From Clostridia bacterium (GTDB lineage Bacteria; Bacillota; Clostridia; Oscillospirales; CAG-272), in assembly GCA_017473865.1 (NCBI GenBank), contig JAFUJB010000002.1:27403-91402 (forward strand): a stretch of 64,000 nt of DNA, in the 5' to 3' direction. Shown here one piece after another: positions 52,755 through 61,187 of the stretch; within the stretch, counting starts at the first letter, position 1, and every line of letters begins with the position of its first letter. A model generated the notes under the pieces. The model did no database searches and was not told the DNA's origin. It saw only the letters and a list, made by a program, of their open reading frames with translations. The position numbers were made by a program, and so were the translations under genes.

Positions 52755-53849
52755 ATGAAACTTGGTATAGTAGGTCTTCCAAACGTAGGAAAAAGTACGC
52801 TTTTTAACGCTATCACAAACGCGGGAGCAGATTCGGCAAACTATCCTTTCTGTACTATAGAACCCAACGTAGGCGTTGTTGCGGTACCTGACAGCAGACT
52901 TGACGTTCTTGCAGAAATGTATACTCCCGAAAAATATACACCCGCAGTCGTTGAATTCGTTGATATAGCAGGTCTTGTAAAGGGAGCGTCAAAAGGCGAG
53001 GGACTGGGAAATAAATTCCTTTCGCACATAAGAGAGGTTGACGCCATCTGCCACGTTGTCAGAATTTTTGAAGACACCAATATTATTCACGTTGAAGGAA
53101 ACGTAGATCCGCTGCGTGATATTGAAACGATCGAATACGAGCTTATTCTTTCAGATATGGAAACTGTTGAAAGAAGACTTGACAGAGCAAAGAAAATGCT
53201 CAAGGGTGACAAGAAGTACGAAAAAGAGATTACGTTCCTTGAAAGAATACTTTCGGCATTCAGTCAAGGTCAGCCCGCAAGAAAGCTTGACTATTCCGAC
53301 GACGAGCTTGAAATGCTGAAGGATATGCCCCTTCTTACAAAGAAGCCTGTTATTTACGTAGCAAACATAAGTGAAGACGATATTGCTTCCGATATAAATG
53401 AAAACTCTCATTTTGCAAAAATAAAAGAGTATGCCGACGGCGAAGGTGCTGCAGTTATTCCTATATGCACAAAGCTTGAGGCAGAGATCGCAGAACTTGA
53501 AGGTGAAGAAAAAGAAGAGTTCCTGAAAGAAATGGGACTTGAGGAAAGCGGCCTTGACAAGCTTATCAAAGCCGGTTATTCTTTGCTTGGTCTTATCAGC
53601 TTTCTTACGGCAGGTCCGAAAGAGGTAAGAGCTTGGACTATTACTAAAGGCTCGAAAGCTCCTCAGGCGGCAGGCAAGATCCACACCGACTTTGAAAGAG
53701 GCTTTATCAGAGCTGAGGTAATAGGTTATGACGAGCTTATCGAATGCGGAAGTATGACCGTTGCAAAAGAAAAGGGCCTTGTCAGAAGTGAAGGCAAAGA
53801 ATATGTAATGAAGGACGGAGACGTTGTTCTCTTTAGATTCAACGTATAA
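52755..53849 (+). CDS. ychF: Redox-regulated ribosome-binding ATPase YchF (OLA1 family)
   Basis: 364 residues, family length. The G1 motif GLPNVGKST lies at 6-14, the [21 protein letters not shown] stretch near 68-88, and a coiled-coil insert (about 130-190). The C-terminal TGS domain shows [14 protein letters not shown] and [17 protein letters not shown]. Despite its Obg-like fold the family prefers ATP. It binds the ribosome and affects stress responses. CGGAGAAAAG precedes the ATG. The exonuclease gene follows after 3 bases. Confidence 0.96.
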   Translation: MKLGIVGLPNVGKSTLFNAITNAGADSANYPFCTIEPNVGVVAVPDSRLDVLAEMYTPEKYTPAVVEFVDIAGLVKGASKGEGLGNKFLSHIREVDAICHVVRIFEDTNIIHVEGNVDPLRDIETIEYELILSDMETVERRLDRAKKMLKGDKKYEKEITFLERILSAFSQGQPARKLDYSDDELEMLKDMPLLTKKPVIYVANISEDDIASDINENSHFAKIKEYADGEGAAVIPICTKLEAEIAELEGEEKEEFLKEMGLEESGLDKLIKAGYSLLGLISFLTAGPKEVRAWTITKGSKAPQAAGKIHTDFERGFIRAEVIGYDELIECGSMTVAKEKGLVRSEGKEYVMKDGDVVLFRFNV

Positions 53850-53852
53850 ACT

Positions 53853-54770
53853 ATGCGCTATATAGTACTTGATATGGAGTGGAATCAGCCGCGCCATCCG
53901 CTTGCCGCTGTAAAAGAGCCCGTACATCTCAAGGGCGAGATAATACAGATAGGCGCAGTCAAGCTCGATGAAAAATTCAGAACACTTGACACTTTCAACG
54001 TAATGATATGCCCAAAATACTATACGAAAATGCACTCCAGAGTGGCTGAGCTTACTATGATAAGCAATCAGGACCTGAAATACGGCAAACCTTTTGAAAA
54101 GGCGTTTGAAGATTTTTCAAGGTGGTGCGGAGAAGAATTTTGTATACTGACTTGGGGCTGGGATGACATCCCGATGCTGAGGGATAACCTCATAATATAC
54201 GGAATTGACGAAAAGTGGATTCCCGATACATACAATATACAGCCCATCTTCGATCAGCAGGTAACAAAGCAGGGAAAACAGTGCGCTCTTTCAACTGCAA
54301 TGGAGCTGCTTGGAGAGCCTCCCTTTGAGGCGCACGACGCTCTGAATGACGCATTGAGTACGGCTTGTATCTGCAGACGTCTCAATATGGAAGAGGGAAT
54401 AAAGAACTATGCCAATTGCAAAAGAAGGCTTGTTCCCGATTCTTACAATTCACCTCACGAATATAAATATTGCAAGGATGCAAAAACGGATAAAAAGCTC
54501 AATACGTTTAAGTGCCACGATTGCGGAAAAGAGGTTGAATGTGAAGGATGGCTTACGCAAAAACCCGCGAGATATATTGCAATCGGCAAATGCGAATGCG
54601 GCAAAGAGCATCTTATAAAAATCAGATTCCGCAGAAATGAAAATATGACTTACCGCGCAAACAGAACGGTATATCCGATGGACGAGTCCAGAAAAGAGTA
54701 TTACAACAAAAAGCTCGAAGAAAAGCAGAAACAAAAGCAAATACGCCTTGAAAAAATAGGCAAGAAATAA
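53853..54770 (+). CDS. DEDDh-type 3'-5' exonuclease-like protein with C-terminal Cys-rich module
   Basis: 305 residues. An exonuclease domain (about 1-185) resembles KapD and ERI-type RNases: Asp7 and Glu9 in VLDMEWNQ, IIQIGAVKLD, LTWGWDDIPML (Asp near 107) and AHDALNDALSTACI with His/Asp near 165-170. The C-terminal half adds CHDCGKEVECEGW and GKCECGKEHLIKIRF, a zinc-ribbon-like module, then a Lys/Gln-rich helix. The substrate is more likely RNA or short DNA; not known. It begins 3 bases after the ychF stop without a ribosome site of its own beyond the ychF end, so it is probably coupled. Confidence 0.82.
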   Translation: MRYIVLDMEWNQPRHPLAAVKEPVHLKGEIIQIGAVKLDEKFRTLDTFNVMICPKYYTKMHSRVAELTMISNQDLKYGKPFEKAFEDFSRWCGEEFCILTWGWDDIPMLRDNLIIYGIDEKWIPDTYNIQPIFDQQVTKQGKQCALSTAMELLGEPPFEAHDALNDALSTACICRRLNMEEGIKNYANCKRRLVPDSYNSPHEYKYCKDAKTDKKLNTFKCHDCGKEVECEGWLTQKPARYIAIGKCECGKEHLIKIRFRRNENMTYRANRTVYPMDESRKEYYNKKLEEKQKQKQIRLEKIGKK

Positions 54771-54771
54771 T

Positions 54772-54804
54772 AAAAAACCACCCGCGTAGCAGGTGGTTTT
54801 TTAT
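54772..54804. terminator. Bidirectional terminator between exonuclease and Cys-rich genes
   Basis: AAAAAACCACC pairs with GGTGGTTTTTT around nine bases, with A/T tracts on both sides. Confidence 0.85.
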
Positions 54805-55620
54805 TTAATTCTTTCTCGCACAGCTTATTGAAGGGGGATTGAATTCGCTTGTCGGAAACGACATTTTTGCAAATGCCTGACAGGGATCGTCGGGCTGAGA
54901 CATAACGCATTCCTTGTCGGGAACGCTGAATTCAGTTGCCGAAACAATATACTGACCGGGACGTTCGATCCTAATTACCGAGAAGAAGCCCAAAGAAACG
55001 TAAAGGTTCTTTCCGTTGTCTGTATCTTCAAAGCTGCCGCCGAAAAGCTCGCACAGATTTTCAGGGACTTCGTCGGGAGAACAGCAGCAACAGCAGCAGT
55101 TATTTATTTCGCCGATTTTCGTATTAAGGATAATGGGATCGAGAACTTCAACGGCTACTGTGGGAAGGTTGGTGCTCATAGTGGTGTTACAGCCGCAGTT
55201 AATTGAATTCCCCGACTGCATTTCACTCTTGAATATACTTACGTTACCTTCGCTTCCGTAAAGAATAACGTTTTTCTCGCATACGGCGAGACCTTCAAAT
55301 TCGCGGCTTCTGTTCATACCGACGCAAGCCTCGAATACGATCTTTATATAATATTTAATGTAGATTTGATAGAAACCTCTGTTGAACTGAACAGGCTCAA
55401 TATTAATATTGGCTGCGAGGATTTTTGAGCATTTTGCTCGTATACTTCCGGCGTTGTCAATTATTTCGCGGCCATAGGGCGTAAGAAATACCTTAACGTC
55501 TTCGAAGCAGTCTTTGTCGCGGCAGGAGTCAAGAATTCGGCTTACATCAACACAAACATTTTCTTTGCAGCCGAAGGAATTTGACATATTGCCGAGACAG
55601 CTTGATTTGTTATCTGCCAT
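54805..55620 (-). CDS. Cys-rich conserved clostridial protein, probable spore-coat component
   Basis: 271 residues, no signal peptide and no named domain that I can assign. It starts MADNKSSCLGNMSNSFGCKENVCVDVSRILDSCRDKDC, with a DSCRDKDC block, and later has six Cys in a row (about 174-179) in INNCCCCCCSPDEV. In between, PVQFNRGFYQIYIKYYIK and GSEGNVSIF look like strands of a beta-rich fold. About 20 Cys in all suggest disulfide cross-linking or metal binding. A SigK-like promoter upstream implies late mother-cell expression, so a coat or crust protein is the best guess. CGGAGGAATC precedes the ATG. Confidence 0.7.
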   Translation of the reverse strand: MADNKSSCLGNMSNSFGCKENVCVDVSRILDSCRDKDCFEDVKVFLTPYGREIIDNAGSIRAKCSKILAANINIEPVQFNRGFYQIYIKYYIKIVFEACVGMNRSREFEGLAVCEKNVILYGSEGNVSIFKSEMQSGNSINCGCNTTMSTNLPTVAVEVLDPIILNTKIGEINNCCCCCCSPDEVPENLCELFGGSFEDTDNGKNLYVSLGFFSVIRIERPGQYIVSATEFSVPDKECVMSQPDDPCQAFAKMSFPTSEFNPPSISCARKN

Positions 55621-55670
55621 AGAATAGATTCCTCCGTGTTATTTAAATAAAAGGCATAATACCTTTGTAA

Positions 55671-55697
55671 TATAATATGCAGGATATGAAAATATGT
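55671..55697 (-). promoter_or_regulatory. Putative SigK-type promoter of the Cys-rich protein gene
   Basis: Minus strand AC at 55697-55696, 16-bp spacer, CATATTATA at 55679-55671. This is an exact match to AC-N16/17-CATAnnnTA. AT-richness of the region raises the chance of coincidence. Confidence 0.55.
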
Positions 55698-55729
55698 TTA
55701 AGCCGATATATGAATAAATTACAAAACAG

Positions 55730-55758
55730 TTGAAACACGGACGGTTATGTGGTATAAT
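55730..55758 (+). promoter_or_regulatory. SigA-type promoter of pcrA
   Basis: TTGAAA, 17-bp spacer, TATAAT, ending 29 bp before the ATG. Confidence 0.8.
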
Positions 55759-55787
55759 ACAAAAGATAAAAGGCAGACGAGGAATAT

Positions 55788-58166
55788 ATGAAAGAAAGAT
55801 TTAAAAAACTGAAAAAAGAGTTGTTTGATAAACTCTACGATCACTTGAATCCGATGCAGAGAAAGGCGGTTTTTACCGTAAATAACCCTCTGCTTATTCT
55901 TGCGGGCGCAGGTAGCGGTAAGACAACCGTTCTGGTAAACAGAATATCCTACATAATAAAATACGGTAATTCTTATAATTCCGAACAAGTACCCTATGAC
56001 CTTGACGAAAGCGACGTAGAAAGGCTCGAAAAGGCAAAAAACGCATCGAAAGACGAGATTGCCGAGATATTGAAAGAATATGCAGTTGACCCGTGTCCGC
56101 CGTGGGCACTTCTTGCCATAACCTTTACAAACAAGGCGGCAAGAGAGATATCCGAAAGACTCGAAAGAGATCTGGGACAGGAAGTAAGCGACGTATGGAC
56201 GGGCACTTTCCATTCGGTATGTCTGCGTGTTTTGCGTAAATACGGAGACCGTGTCGGACTGAAGCCGGGAAGCATTACGATATACGACACAGACGATACG
56301 AAGAGACTTCTTTCAACCTGTATGAAAGAGCTTGACATCGACGAAAAAATGCTTAATCCCAAAATGGTGCGTAACGAGATAAGCAGATGTAAGGATAAAT
56401 TAATTACACCCGAAATGCTTGTTGAAGAGGCGAAAAACAACACACTTACAAGCAATCCGCGTCTTTTGAAGATTGCAAAGGTTTACAGCCACTATCAGAA
56501 AAAACTTGCCGAGGCAAATGCGGTAGATTTCGATGATATAATCGTCAAGACCGTAGACCTTTTGCAAAACGATGAAGAGGTAAGAAGATATTATCAGAGA
56601 AAATTCAGATACGTTTGCATAGACGAGTATCAGGATACCAACCACGCACAGTTTGTTCTGGCGTCGCTTTTTGCAGGCGGCTATAATAACATAATGGCTG
56701 TCGGCGACGATGACCAGAGTATTTATAAGTTCAGAGGGGCAACTATCGAGAATATTCTTAATTTTGACAAGACCTTTGAAAACGTAAACGTAATCAAACT
56801 CGAACAGAATTACAGATCGACGAGCTATATTCTTAATGCGGCAAACTCGGTTATAAGAAACAACTCGGGAAGAAAGGGTAAAGAGCTCTGGACGGACAAA
56901 AAGGGCGGTGAGCCAGTAGTTATCAGACAGAGCGAAACGCAGATAGACGAGGCAAAATATATTGTAAATAAGGTTACAGAGCTTGTCTTGAAAGAAAAAA
57001 GAAACTATTCGGATTTTGCCATCCTTTGCCGTATGAACGCGCAGTCGAGTACTATTGAAAACGTGCTTGTAAAGAGCGGAATACCGTTCCGTATGCTGTG
57101 CGGCCAGCGTTTCTATGAGCGTAAAGAAGTCAAGGATATCCTTTCTTATCTTTGTCTGATAAATAATACGAACGACGACCTTCGTTTGAAAAGAATTGTA
57201 AACGAACCGAAAAGAAAACTCGGCGATACGACAATGGGCGCAGTTGAAAAGATAGCCGCGGCGGAAGAATGCAGTATGTTCGAGGTGATGAGAAACTGCA
57301 CGAAATACAAGGCGCTTTCATCAGCACACACAAGACTGCTTGATTTTGTAAAGATAATTGAATATTTGCAGGAAATGGCGGAATATGTTCCGCTTAATGA
57401 GCTTGTAGAAAAGACCATAAGACTTACGGGATATGAAAATATGCTCATTGAGGGCGGTGAAGCCGAAAAAGACAGACTTGACAACGCCCTTCAGATGATC
57501 TCAAACGCAGAAGAGTATCTGACAAACAATCCGGAGGGCACGCTTGCAAGCTATCTTGACGAAGTATCACTCGTTGCTGATATTGATAACTACGATACCG
57601 AGGCTGATGCGGTAACGGTTATGACCATACACAGTGCTAAAGGGCTTGAGTTTCCCGTTGTGTTTGTTCCCGGATTTGAAGAGGGAATTTTCCCGGGAAA
57701 TCAGTCGGCTTTGTATAACGAGGAGCTTGAAGAAGAAAGAAGACTTGCTTACGTTGCAATTACAAGAGCAAAAGAAAAACTCTTCTGTACCCACGCGTAC
57801 CAGAGAATGCTTTTCGGACAGACGCAGTATAATAAGGTGTCGAGATTTATTGAAGAAATCCCCGATGACTACGTTACAAAAGAGGGAAACGAGCAGAGAA
57901 AAAGCAGCTTTGCTTTCTCAGGCTCGTATTCAAACCAAACAGGTTTTGGGCTATCAAAAGAGCTTTCAAGAAAGACAGAGGTAACAAAAAAGCCTCAGCA
58001 GACGTCTGTTTTTGAGATTGGAAATAGAGTCAAGCACGTAACTTTCGGAGAGGGAACAGTGCTTTCCGCAAAGCAAATGGGAGCAGATATACTCTATGAG
58101 GTTGCGTTTGACAACGCGGGAACGAAAAAGCTTATGAGCACTTTCGCAAAACTAAAAAGAGTATAG
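55788..58166 (+). CDS. pcrA: UvrD/PcrA-family ATP-dependent DNA helicase
   Basis: 792 residues. Superfamily 1A motifs: LNPMQRKAV (Q motif), AGAGSGKTT (about 39-47), TFTNKAAREI, VCIDEYQDTN, GDDDQSIYKFRGA, EQNYRS, VTVMTIHSAKGLEFPVVF and YVAITRAKEKL. The C-terminal end (about 745-792) is the Tudor-like RNA-polymerase-binding module with IGNRVKHVTFGEGTV. It unwinds DNA 3'-5' in repair and removes RecA and stalled polymerases. It is longer by about 50 than typical PcrA through an insert at about 64-100 between the first motifs. Own promoter and terminator. Confidence 0.95.
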   Translation: MKERFKKLKKELFDKLYDHLNPMQRKAVFTVNNPLLILAGAGSGKTTVLVNRISYIIKYGNSYNSEQVPYDLDESDVERLEKAKNASKDEIAEILKEYAVDPCPPWALLAITFTNKAAREISERLERDLGQEVSDVWTGTFHSVCLRVLRKYGDRVGLKPGSITIYDTDDTKRLLSTCMKELDIDEKMLNPKMVRNEISRCKDKLITPEMLVEEAKNNTLTSNPRLLKIAKVYSHYQKKLAEANAVDFDDIIVKTVDLLQNDEEVRRYYQRKFRYVCIDEYQDTNHAQFVLASLFAGGYNNIMAVGDDDQSIYKFRGATIENILNFDKTFENVNVIKLEQNYRSTSYILNAANSVIRNNSGRKGKELWTDKKGGEPVVIRQSETQIDEAKYIVNKVTELVLKEKRNYSDFAILCRMNAQSSTIENVLVKSGIPFRMLCGQRFYERKEVKDILSYLCLINNTNDDLRLKRIVNEPKRKLGDTTMGAVEKIAAAEECSMFEVMRNCTKYKALSSAHTRLLDFVKIIEYLQEMAEYVPLNELVEKTIRLTGYENMLIEGGEAEKDRLDNALQMISNAEEYLTNNPEGTLASYLDEVSLVADIDNYDTEADAVTVMTIHSAKGLEFPVVFVPGFEEGIFPGNQSALYNEELEEERRLAYVAITRAKEKLFCTHAYQRMLFGQTQYNKVSRFIEEIPDDYVTKEGNEQRKSSFAFSGSYSNQTGFGLSKELSRKTEVTKKPQQTSVFEIGNRVKHVTFGEGTVLSAKQMGADILYEVAFDNAGTKKLMSTFAKLKRV

Positions 58167-58169
58167 TTC

Positions 58170-58209
58170 AATAGGCATATCTGCTATGGATATGCCTATT
58201 GATTTTTTT
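58170..58209 (+). terminator. Terminator of pcrA
   Basis: AATAGGCATATC pairs with GATATGCCTATT around seven bases, followed by GATTTTTTT. Its last bases form the -35 of the next promoter. Confidence 0.85.
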
Positions 58210-58227
58210 GTGGGGCTGTGATATAAT
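58199..58227 (+). promoter_or_regulatory. SigA-type promoter of the cobalamin-riboswitch operon
   Basis: TTGATT, 17-bp spacer, TATAAT, about 15 bases before the riboswitch. Confidence 0.78.
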
Positions 58228-58239
58228 CAACGCGTATTT

Positions 58240-58385
58240 TTTGAGGGAAACAGGTGTGAATCCTGTGCGAGCCCGTCGCCGTGTTCAGCGTTAGTTTTTC
58301 ATATCCGAAGCCGCATTCGGAGAAACAGTCATTGGGGATAAACCCGAGAAGGCTTTGAAAAATGCTGTAAGCCGAAATATCTCAA
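58240..58385 (+). promoter_or_regulatory. Cobalamin riboswitch
   Basis: GAGGGAAACAGGTGTGAATC followed by CTGTGCGAGCCCGTCGCCGTG matches the conserved core (GGGAA, GGTG, AATCC and CCCGCnACTGT-like) of the B12 riboswitch. A short CCGAAGCCGCATTCGG stem follows, and GTAAGCCGAAATATCTC near 58367 stands where the B12-box lies. The genes downstream fit cobalamin uptake. The expression platform is less clear: an imperfect dyad at 58397-58440 lacks a T-run, so control may be at translation. Confidence 0.88.
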
Positions 58386-58478
58386 TTAATATAAATCATT
58401 TCGACAAGAAGTACCGCGGTATGCCGGTCGTGAAGAAATGTAAACAACAATTATATATTAAAAAAGGAGAAAAGAATT

Positions 58479-58949
58479 ATGACAACAAAACTCAGAAGAC
58501 TGTTGTCTGTAATCCTTTGTATTGCGCTTATTGCGGTGTGGGCGCTCATTACAGTCGGTTGCAGCAACAAAACAGAAAAACCTCAGACGGACGACCTGCC
58601 GTCAAACAATGACCTGCAGAACGGCGAAATTCAAAACGACGTAACTGTAGTAGGTGAAGGACAGAAGCAGTTTTATTTTTCGGTAATTGAGCTTTCGGGA
58701 AAGGAAACTAATTTTATCGTAAAAACAAACAAAAAGACAGTAGGCGAAGCTTTGGTAGATGTAAAGCTTATTGAGGGAGAGCAAGGAGCCTACGGGCTTT
58801 ACGTAAAAAAAGTAAACGGCATTGTTGCAGATTACGACGTTGATAAAACATATTGGAGTTTCAATATTGACGGCGAATACGCAATGACAGGTGTTGATAA
58901 GACCAATATAGAAGAGGGAAAATCTTATTCTTTCAAGGTGTCAAAATAA
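58479..58949 (+). CDS. DUF4430 (transcobalamin-like C-terminal domain) lipoprotein
   Basis: 156 residues. The signal peptide ends in ITVGC with the lipidated Cys at 28, followed by a polar linker (about 30-60). The remaining domain has the DUF4430 pattern: TVGEALVDVKLIEG, GLYVKKVNGIVAD and YWSFNIDGEYAMTGVDK. This domain resembles the C-terminal beta domain of transcobalamin/intrinsic factor, which covers the bound corrinoid. With the B12 riboswitch upstream and an ECF S gene abutting, the simplest role is capture or hand-over of cobalamin outside the membrane. AAAAGGAGAAA precedes the ATG. Confidence 0.85.
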   Translation: MTTKLRRLLSVILCIALIAVWALITVGCSNKTEKPQTDDLPSNNDLQNGEIQNDVTVVGEGQKQFYFSVIELSGKETNFIVKTNKKTVGEALVDVKLIEGEQGAYGLYVKKVNGIVADYDVDKTYWSFNIDGEYAMTGVDKTNIEEGKSYSFKVSK

Positions 58950-59459
58950 ATGAAACTCAAGATCAGAGAGATAGTATTATTCGGTATGCTTGGGGGATTG
59001 ATGTTTGCGCTTAAGCTGGCAATGGAGTCGTTGCCGAATATACATCTTGTAGGTGTATTGATCGTTGCGATCACCGTTGTTTATAGGATGAAAGCTCTTT
59101 ATCCTTTGTATTTGTTCGTTTTTATATTCGGACTGTATTACGGATTCAGTGTTTGGTGGCTTCCGTATCTGTATATCTGGACGGTGCTTTGGGGAGCGGT
59201 AATGCTTTTGCCCAAGAATATGCCCCCGAAGGTAGCTCCCATAGTTTATATTGCGGTGTGCGGTCTGCACGGATTCTTGTTCGGCGCACTATATGCTCCT
59301 TCGCAAGCGCTTTTGATGGGGCTTAATTTTGAGCAGACACTTGCGTGGATTGCCGCGGGAATTTTTCCGTATGACATAATACACGGAATAAGCAATACAA
59401 TCTGCGGAGTACTCATTATGCCTATAATCAATGTACTTAGACTTGCTGATAGAATCTAA
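58950..59459 (+). CDS. ECF transporter S component, probably cobalamin or a precursor
   Basis: 169 residues with about six membrane helices, normal for an energy-coupling-factor substrate subunit. The first helix region REIVLFGMLGGLMFALKLAMESLPNIHL and the later WWLPYLYIWTVLWG are typical of clostridial S components. The ATG directly follows the lipoprotein stop with no gap. The ECF ATPases and T component are not here, so it must use shared ones encoded elsewhere. Substrate is inferred from the riboswitch. Confidence 0.82.
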   Translation: MKLKIREIVLFGMLGGLMFALKLAMESLPNIHLVGVLIVAITVVYRMKALYPLYLFVFIFGLYYGFSVWWLPYLYIWTVLWGAVMLLPKNMPPKVAPIVYIAVCGLHGFLFGALYAPSQALLMGLNFEQTLAWIAAGIFPYDIIHGISNTICGVLIMPIINVLRLADRI

Positions 59460-59461
59460 AA

Positions 59462-59491
59462 ATACACGGGCATTGCCCGTGTATTTTTTTA
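59462..59491 (+). terminator. Terminator of the cobalamin operon
   Basis: ATACACGGGC pairs perfectly with GCCCGTGTAT around ATT, followed by seven T. Confidence 0.9.
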
Positions 59492-59497
59492 TACCCC

Positions 59498-59526
59498 TTG
59501 ACAAGTTAAAAATATGGTGGTATAAT
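59498..59526 (+). promoter_or_regulatory. Perfect consensus SigA promoter of the trpB leader
   Basis: TTGACA, 17-bp spacer, TATAAT. Confidence 0.88.
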
Positions 59527-59539
59527 CCACGTATAGTCA

Positions 59540-59815
59540 AAAAACAAACCGTTGATGCGGAGATAAAGTCGATGATGCTTCCACAGAGAGTCGGGGAAAG
59601 CTGAGAGCCCGATGAAAAACAAGTCGTCAAATGGACCGCGGAGGGCGCAGTCAAAGGCTTTTGCCGAGTATTCTGCGACGTATGGCACACGTCAGATGCC
59701 TGAGATATGATTGTATCTCGCAAAGGTGCATAGCTTTTTGCTATGAAACAAGGTGGCAACGCGGATAAAGTTTATTCGTCCTTGACAGATGATATCTGTC
59801 GGGGATTTTTTGTTT
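59540..59815 (+). promoter_or_regulatory. T-box riboswitch with a Trp (UGG) specifier
   Basis: Stem I has AGAGAG at 59585-59590. GATGAT (5') and GTCGTC (3') form the helix above the specifier bubble, and GCGG/CCGC the helix below. The bubble's 3' side is AAATGGA, so the codon is TGG at 59632-59634. The T-box sequence AAGGTGGCAACGCGG lies at 59750-59764. The terminator TCCTTGACAGA/TCTGTCGGGGA (59779-59805) ends in TTTTTT. Uncharged tRNA-Trp would favour the antiterminator and trpB expression. Confidence 0.93.
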
Positions 59816-59833
59816 ATAAAAAGGAGAAATAAT

Positions 59834-59869
59834 ATGTTCTTAACAAAACGATGGCGGCTCGTTGCCTGA
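59834..59869 (+). CDS. Twelve-codon ORF between the T-box and trpB, possible leader peptide
   Basis: AAGGAG lies 7 bp before ATG, and the frame encodes MFLTKRWRLVA then TGA. It contains one Trp codon and two Arg next to it. It lies after the T-box terminator, so it is translated only on read-through. I see no second attenuator between it and trpB, so its role, if any, is unclear. Confidence 0.4.
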   Translation: MFLTKRWRLVA

Positions 59870-59922
59870 ACTTTAACACAGTAAAATAATAACTACTTAT
59901 ATATACGAAAGAGGAAAAGAAA

Positions 59923-61146
59923 ATGAAATTTAACGGAATTGATTTTGATACTTATTTTAAGAATTATCCCGATGAAAACGGTTATTTCGGCAAATACGGC
60001 GGATGCTATATTTCCGAAGATCTCAAAGCGGCGATGAACGAGATTACAGAAGCATATCAGACTATATGCAAGTCAAGAAAGTTCATCGACGAACTACGCA
60101 GAATCCGCAAGGAATTTCAGGGAAGACCTACTCCTGTATCGCACCTAGACAGACTTTCGGCTAAACTTGGAAACGTTCAGCTTTACGTAAAGAGAGAAGA
60201 TTTGAACCACACGGGCGCTCACAAGCTCAATCACTGTATGGGTGAAGCTCTCCTTGCGAAGTATATGGGCAAGAAGAAAGTAATTGCAGAAACGGGCGCT
60301 GGACAGCACGGTGTTGCTCTTGCGACAGCGGCGGCATATTTCGGTCTTGAATGTGATATTTATATGGGTTCTGTTGATATTAAGAAACAGGCTCCCAACG
60401 TAGCAAGAATGAAGATACTCGGCGCAAACGTTGTTGAAGTTACACACGGTCTTGCAACCTTGAAGGAAGCAGTTGACGCGGCTTTTGAAGCGTATGCAAA
60501 GGAATACAAGGATGCTATTTACTGTATAGGCTCGGTACTCGGACCCCATCCTTTTCCTATGATGGTACGTGATTTCCAGAGCGTTGTCGGTATCGAAGCG
60601 AGAGAACAGTTTGTTGATATGACGGGTGAGCTTCCCGATGCAATCGTTGCCTGTGTAGGCGGCGGATCGAATGCGGCAGGATTTTTCTCGGGATTCTTGA
60701 ATGACCACGTTGATATATACGGTGTTGAACCTCTCGGCAGAGGTCCCAAGCTTGGCGACCACGCTGCCAGCTTAAAATACGGCACAGAGGGAATTATGCA
60801 CGGATTCAACAGCATAATGCTTAAGGATGAAAACGGCGAGCCTGCTCCCGTATATTCAGTAGCCAGCGGACTTGACTACCCTTCGTCGGGACCTGAACAC
60901 GCGTTCCTGCATGATCTTGGCAGAGTTATTTATGACGTTGTTGACGACGAAGAAACGATTGACGCTTTCTTTACACTTTCAAGACTTGAGGGTATTATTC
61001 CCGCTATTGAAAGCGCACACGCAGTTGCATACGGTATGAAGCTTGCAAAGAAGATGGGCAAGGGTTCAATCCTTATCAACCTCTCGGGCAGAGGCGACAA
61101 GGATATGGATTACGTAATCGAACACTACGGCATCAGAGAAAAATAA
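59923..61146 (+). CDS. trpB: Tryptophan synthase beta subunit, solitary
   Basis: 407 residues. The PLP lysine is Lys101 in HTGAHKLNH (usually HTGSHKINN). Catalytic Glu lies in AETGAGQHG, the phosphate loop is GGGSNAAG, and SGRGDKD is at the end. Other spots differ from the classic enzyme, such as [10 protein letters not shown] and [10 protein letters not shown]. It joins indole and serine to give tryptophan. No trpA or other trp gene is beside it, so it may salvage indole alone or pair with a distant alpha subunit. The Trp T-box upstream gives specific control. AAAGAGGAAAAG precedes the ATG. Confidence 0.94.
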   Translation: MKFNGIDFDTYFKNYPDENGYFGKYGGCYISEDLKAAMNEITEAYQTICKSRKFIDELRRIRKEFQGRPTPVSHLDRLSAKLGNVQLYVKREDLNHTGAHKLNHCMGEALLAKYMGKKKVIAETGAGQHGVALATAAAYFGLECDIYMGSVDIKKQAPNVARMKILGANVVEVTHGLATLKEAVDAAFEAYAKEYKDAIYCIGSVLGPHPFPMMVRDFQSVVGIEAREQFVDMTGELPDAIVACVGGGSNAAGFFSGFLNDHVDIYGVEPLGRGPKLGDHAASLKYGTEGIMHGFNSIMLKDENGEPAPVYSVASGLDYPSSGPEHAFLHDLGRVIYDVVDDEETIDAFFTLSRLEGIIPAIESAHAVAYGMKLAKKMGKGSILINLSGRGDKDMDYVIEHYGIREK

Positions 61147-61158
61147 GGCACCCGAGCC

Positions 61159-61182
61159 TACTTTCTTTTAAGGAAAGAAAGT
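61159..61182 (+). terminator. Possible terminator after trpB
   Basis: ACTTTCTTT pairs with AAAGAAAGT around a few bases. No T-run follows. Confidence 0.4.
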
Positions 61183-61187
61183 AGACA

